From the NCBI GenBank assembly GCA_002989075.1, contig PSQN01000015.1, positions 620,001 to 684,000 of the forward strand: a stretch of DNA of 64,000 nt, read 5' to 3'. Source of the DNA: Arthonia radiata (taxonomy: Eukaryota; Ascomycota; Arthoniomycetes; Arthoniales; Arthoniaceae). Shown one piece after another: positions 59,440 to 64,000 of the stretch (the first letter of the stretch is position 1; each line of letters begins with the position of its first letter). The notes under the pieces are model-generated. The model was not told the origin of the DNA, did not search any database, and was given only the letters and a program-made list of their open reading frames with translations. Both the position numbers and the translations under genes were made by a program.

Positions 59440-60115
59440 TCTGTAAGTTATTATGCTTAAAGTTAAGAAAGTCCCTAACGCTAACAAAGCGCTCGAGATC
59501 AATACCGTTCTTACCGAAGTCTGTGGTCGGGAGATGCCTTCGTGTTTCTATTGCTCTTACCTAGGTAAGAAGTATATACTAAAGTCTAGAAAGATATTGT
59601 ATTTTATATATATTCGCGATAAGAAGTTGTGCGACGTTTGTTTGTCGTTAAAGAACGGTTAGTCCTTACTTTACGTTTATTTTCTATATTATTTTAACTT
59701 ATTTATTTTAGCTTAGAGTATCTGTTCTTAATACTTATAAATATTGAATACTCTTTAGGAGCAGCGCAAGCGTTTAGCGGAAGAGAAGGAATTTGTTTGT
59801 GCGGCAAAAAGGTAGCGTGAAGCTGTTAAAGCGGCGGTTGTAGATTTAAAGAAGAAGCTCGAAAGGTTGCGCGTCTAGGTACAGAATAAAATAGATTAGA
59901 ATAATATATTGTTCGAGGAAGAATAGTTAGCGGCTATATTTAGTAGTAATATCGTAAACGTGCTGAGTAGCCTAAGTATAGATTTCTGTAACAATCTGTA
60001 CCCGGAGTTAGGTAGTAGGCTACTAATATAGTAAACTAGTTTGTTTATAGATAACCTAGGTACCAGCGAGGCGCACTAGATAGTAAATTAGGGTGTTAGT
60101 GCTGCTACAACCGAT
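59440..60115 (+). pseudogene. Gypsy-B antisense coding region (Cys cluster plus coiled coil)
   Basis: Opposite to gag-pol, a plus-strand frame at 59453-59662 (69 codons) encodes a basic protein with MPSCFYCSYLGKK followed by a second CX2C pair in KKLCDVC. Next, at about 59757-59895, comes a Lys/Glu/Leu-rich stretch (AEEKEFVCAAKR, VVDLKKKLERLRV) with coiled-coil character, then a segment containing ...AAIFSSNI that matches AALIASSNI in Gypsy-A1. The Cys spacing in the two better copies resembles a Zn2Cys6 or similar zinc cluster. Function is unknown. I have the impression that similar Cys-rich plus coiled-coil proteins recur near fungal retroelements, but cannot confirm it here. The region as a whole is not intact. 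Confidence 0.6.
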
Positions 60116-60135
60116 TAATATTCTAGTTTTAGTAT

Positions 60136-60285
60136 CGTTGAATAGTGTCTTTATAGTTAGTTAGATTTTGTTTCGGTTTCTATTGGTTTTTGTATTTAGA
60201 ATATCTTTTCTACTTTATAAGATACTGTCGTTTGCCTTGATATTGTCTATAGGCTTGAACTATTTTAACCTCGTACTCGGGTTTC
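60136..60285 (-). pseudogene. Gypsy-B chromodomain
   Basis: The minus strand reads NPEYEVKIVQAYRQY, then a KRQYLIK strand and PKQNL, the same chromodomain as in Gypsy-A1 (11026-11172). Confidence 0.82.
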
Positions 60286-60289
60286 TAAT

Positions 60290-63200
60290 TGTTAGAAAGG
60301 ATTTCTAGGTTAAGTCGTTCTGCGTCTTAGAAGTAAGCTAGTTCTAATAGCGCTACGTAGAATACAGAATATATTCTTATTGTCTTTAAGAGTTCTAGTT
60401 TAAATGTTATAGATCTTAATTGCTGTAAGATTTTAAACGGTCTTATCTTAGTATAGTCGAGTTTCTTACTTAGTCTAATAGTTTTTAAGTTTTTTATAAG
60501 CAAGTAAGCTCTTTCCCCCTCTTTTATGCTTGTATTTAGGGTAGTTCTTAATTTATTATACTATCGTCTTGTTTGTTTGTTAATAAACTTGCTATTAAAC
60601 TTTAGCTACCGGTGCAGGCTTTTTATGTTTGTAGCTATTTACGTAGCTGTCTCGTTTTTAGTAGTATTTTGAAGTTGTCTGCTCTAAAGAGGGTAATAGC
60701 TATATAAGGCGTAGAACAAAGTTATCTTAGTTATATTGTTCTTGGTATCGTTGTACGCTGCTTATGCTACCGGCAGTAATTATACCTAGTCGTTCTGCTA
60801 GTAGTTGATGTATGCTCGGAGATACTGCTCTAGTGTTTAATTCGTTCGTTCTATTTGTCTGTCTGTTTGTAGATAGAATGATATTAATATTTTTTGTTTA
60901 GTCTCTAGTTGTTGTATTAGGGATGTCTAGAACCGTAAGACAAATTTCTGGTCTCTGTCTAAGACAATTTTTTGTGGTTAACTATAGTTAGCTAAAATAA
61001 TCTGGAGGAAGGTATATACTAGTTGTTCTAAGTTGCTAGCTTCCTTGTAAGGTACAAAATACGCGTATTTTATTAGTTTGTCGTATATAACGAGGATAGC
61101 GTCGTAAGCTACTTCTATGAGTAAATCCTTAGATATTGGTAGTTTAGTTATAAAGTTTAGTAAGACCGTATGCTATAGCCTCTCGGGTGTCTCTAGTGGC
61201 TGTAGTTCACCGTATAGTGAATACCTTGCGTGCTTAGTTCTTGCGTATACGTCGCATTCTTAGATATAATTCTCGACGTGGTGCCAGATTCTTGGGATAT
61301 AGTAGCTTCTAGTAATCTTCTTTATAGTATTGTTGATGCCTTTATGTCCTTTTGTTGGGCTATTGTGGAAGTTACTAATAACGTGTCGGATTAGGTTTCT
61401 TGGAACGTAGATTTTGCCTTAAAATTCGTAGTAACCCTTGTTATTCTTAGTTAGACCTAGGTGTTGTTTCTCGTTTAATTGATAGGTCTTTAGGTCGTTT
61501 AGGATATTCTAAATTTAGTTATTCGGTTCGATAACAAACTCTGTTGTTATAGCTAGTTGATTGTATTTAATCTCGTTGTTGTGTTCTTAGAATATTGTAT
61601 GCTCGACGTGTTCCTTGTTATTAAGGTAATCGGGTCGTCGACTTAGAGCGTTCGCTCTATCGTTCTCGGAACCCTTTTTGTAGGTAATAATAAAGTTGTA
61701 TAGAGCTATAGTTTCTAACTATCTAACTTGCCTGCGGTTAAGTTTCTTTGTTGTTATAAAGTAAGTTAGGTTTTTGTAGTCTATATATATTATAATTGTA
61801 TAGTTTGCCCCTTTCAGGTAAGCTCGCTATATTTTGAATGCTGCTATAATAGCTAAAAGCTCTTTATCGTAAATATCGTAGTTTTGTTCTGTAGATAACA
61901 TTTTTCTTGAGTAGAAAGCTACCGGTCTAAGCTTTCCTTCCTTGTTGTTTTAACTTATACATACTTCAATCGTATAGTCTAACGCGTCTGTTTTAATAAT
62001 AATTGGTAGGTTAGGGTCGAATATTGCTAGTACAGGCCTAATTTTAAAAGCTTCCTTAAGCTCTTTAAATACTAATTGTTCTTTTTGCGTTTAAAAGAAT
62101 TCTATCGATTATTTCGTCTGTTAAGACAGCGGTGCTGTAATTCGGCTAAAGTTGAATATCTACTACCTATAGTAGTTAACAAAACTAAGAAACTGTTGTA
62201 ATTGTTTTATATTCTTTAGTATAGGCTAGGTTAGAACGAATTAAATCTTTAAATCTTCTATTTGAAGACCGTACTCAGTAATTATAAATCTAAGAAATTC
62301 GACGGATTGTTGGTAAAACTAGGTTTTCTCGATATTGATTTGTAAATCGGTACGCGCTAATCTTTCTAATACCTTCTTAATATATTTCTTATATTCTTCT
62401 AGTATACGGCTGTACACTAGGATATTGTCTAGATAAGTAGTTATAAATAAGTTTAGGTAATTACTGAGCGTATTGTTAATTAGTTTCTAAAATGATACTG
62501 GTACGTTTATTAGCCCGAAGGGTATAACACAGTACTTAAAAAGTCTGTATCTGGTATAGAAGGCCGTTTTCTATTCTTCGCCTTTCTTTATATAGATTAG
62601 GTTGTAGGCTCCTCGTAGGTCAAACTTAGTAAACTACTGTGCGTTATACAGTCGGTCTATAATTTTGTCGATGCGTAGTAGTAAATATTAGTTTTTAATA
62701 GTTACTCCGTTCAATTGTCTGTAGTCTACATAGAGTCGTAGTTTGCTATTCTTTTTTGGTACGAAGAGTATTAGGTATTCGGCTAGTAATTTCGATTTCT
62801 AGATAAATTCTTTCTTAAGGTTTTCGTCGAAGTAGTCGCGGAGCGCTTAATTTTCTGCTTCTAATAGAGAGTATATTAGACCGAATATTGGTGTCTTGCC
62901 TTCTTATAAAGGTATTGTGTAATCTTACGGTTTGTGTTCTAAGAGAGCTGAGTTTAGCTTAGCTTTCTCAAATAGATATTAGAATTAATCGTATTCCTCG
63001 GGTATCTTAGTAATTAACTAAGTACTTGTTATCGTATAGAATCGTTAACGTATAGTCGTCTCTTATTTATACTTGCGTGTAGTTAGCTATAGACGAGATA
63101 CTGCGTTAAACTTCTCTCGTAAAATATCTAAGTGTCGGAGTATAGTAGTACTAACCTGCGTAAGTTCCTTATCGCGCTTCTTATTCTTACTACTAAAAAT

Positions 63201-63600
63201 AGCTTGTAGGGTATTCGTTCCGCAGAACGACTCTTGTTTAGAGTACTTATACCTAGTAAAGAGGAGTTTTTTAGTTCTTTAATTTACTTTTAGGTTATAT
63301 TGTTGCAACTAAGGTATACTTAGTACAGCGTAGTACTAATTAATATCTATAATATTGTAAGTAATTTCTTCTTAATAGTTCCCGATTATTATATCTATTG
63401 GCAAAGTCTTATAGTCGACTCTTTCCTCTATCTCTTAGAATCTAGATAGTATGTAGGGTAATTTCTTCTTTTGTGTTTGTATCTGGTACTCCTCGACGTA
63501 ACGTATCGAGATAAAGTTGCCTATTGCGCTAGAATCGATTATAATTTCAATGTTTCTATAGTTTATTATTACCTAAGTGTGTAGATATGTTTTATAGGTA
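60290..63600 (-). pseudogene. Gypsy-B pol: integrase, RNase H, RT, protease
   Basis: From left to right on the minus strand: integrase about 60480-61440 with an LDRDQKFVLRF catalytic segment near 60935-60975; RNase H about 61600-62020 with [14 protein letters not shown] and DKELLAI motifs; RT about 62300-63000 with a YLDNILVYS box near 62405-62440, an FGLINV segment near 62500, and [11 protein letters not shown] near 62710-62750; and protease about 63500-63560 (IIIDSSAIGNFIS). Minor open frames on the other strand, such as 63073-63282, are shadows. It is broken many times. Confidence 0.88.
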
Positions 63601-64000
63601 GCTGAGCTCGCGCAGAGCTAGACTCTTAGAGAGTCTAACCGTTGGACGGGCCGGTACTGCTACTCTTAAAGTAGTTGGCCTAGCCTTTTTTCTATCGATC
63701 GTGTACGTTCTAGAGTATTTTAGGTACTAGAACCTATTGTCGGTTGATTTACTATAAGAATTCCTGTATAGGGTGTCCTAGTACTACTTTTATTATAACG
63801 TTTAGTTTATTGTTTACGATCCCTGCTTTAATTACGCAATTATCGCTAGTTACAACTCGTCGTATCTATAGATTATACATTGTTGGTCGAAGATATTAGT
63901 ACTAACTACGCAATTCTAGACCCTTAATAAGGTAGTCTACTAGTCGTCGTAGACGTAAGTAAATATATCCCAAAATATTGTTTATTTCTCTATTAGTGCT
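63600..64000 (-). pseudogene. Gypsy-B region between gag and protease, cut by window edge
   Basis: It corresponds to about 7310-7740 of Gypsy-A1, the long segment between the gag zinc knuckle and the protease. No named domain is visible. The element continues past 64000. Confidence 0.7.

Larger units (their letters stand above)
58908..64000 (-). mobile_element. Gypsy-B: Ty3/Gypsy chromovirus fossil, 3' part, runs off the window
   Basis: A minus-strand Gypsy with its 3' LTR at left (58908-59357), then an antisense coding region, chromodomain, integrase, RNase H, RT and protease toward the right. The window ends before gag and the 5' LTR, about 2 kb short. The interior is clearly related to Gypsy-A, but the LTR shares only its R/U5-side half. 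CA and TG are better kept than in any other copy, so it is the least eroded and probably youngest, though still broken many times. The base group TTAAG at 58903-58907 is the expected near half of its target duplication. Confidence 0.92.

Noticed and set aside
63073-63282. Plus-strand 69-codon frame in Gypsy-B
   Set aside because: It is antisense to the RT/protease interval and lacks the cross-copy conservation seen for the 59440-60115 region.

Overview
The window reads as an AT-rich, repeat-dominated block from a filamentous ascomycete (Pezizomycotina). Nearly all repeat copies differ by C/T and G/A transitions. CA and TG dinucleotides are very rare in the eroded stretches while TA, CTA and TAG abound, and CG is not obviously depleted. 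That is the signature of repeat-induced point mutation (RIP). The species cannot be told from the sequence. No intact host gene, tRNA, rRNA or CRISPR array could be supported.

Layout: 1-300 is a GC-balanced edge with no recognisable gene. 301-1467 is an AT-rich desert. 1468-14227 is a minus-strand Ty1/Copia fossil (Copia-A1) carrying a complete-length plus-strand Ty3/Gypsy chromovirus fossil (Gypsy-A1, 5087-12429) with a clean CTAAG target duplication. 14228-16181 is a truncated minus-strand Gypsy (Gypsy-A2). 16533-21911 is Copia-A2 (plus). 21912-25654 is eroded sequence ending in what looks like the start of a hAT-type transposase gene, cut by Copia-A3 (25655-31059, minus, TSD CTTAG). 31210-39328 is Gypsy-A3 (plus), the most eroded copy, itself hit by a solo Copia-A LTR (32137-32659, TSD TAAAC) and a solo Gypsy-A LTR (35086-35556, TSD AGACC). 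39329-56018 is eroded, mostly unclassified sequence with several short repeat families. 56019-58907 is a different Copia family (Copia-B), interrupted by Gypsy-B (58908 to beyond 64000, minus), the freshest-looking element.

The elements form a layered record. Nesting gives the relative order: Copia-A1 before Gypsy-A1; Gypsy-A3 before its two solo LTRs; Copia-B before Gypsy-B. LTR divergence cannot be used as a clock because RIP can mutate both LTRs in one sexual cycle. All elements are broken many times over.

The most interesting signal is a conserved antisense coding region between the chromodomain and the 3' LTR of the Gypsy family. It is seen in three copies (A1, A3, B) and suggests a Cys-cluster (Zn2Cys6-like) segment followed by a coiled coil, on the strand opposite to gag-pol. 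Other leads are a swapped U3 half in the Gypsy-B LTR, two unrelated-LTR Copia families that both carry an initiator-tRNA-Met anticodon-arm type primer site, a Copia whose two flanks do not match, and a perfect 30-bp tandem repeat in otherwise decayed DNA.
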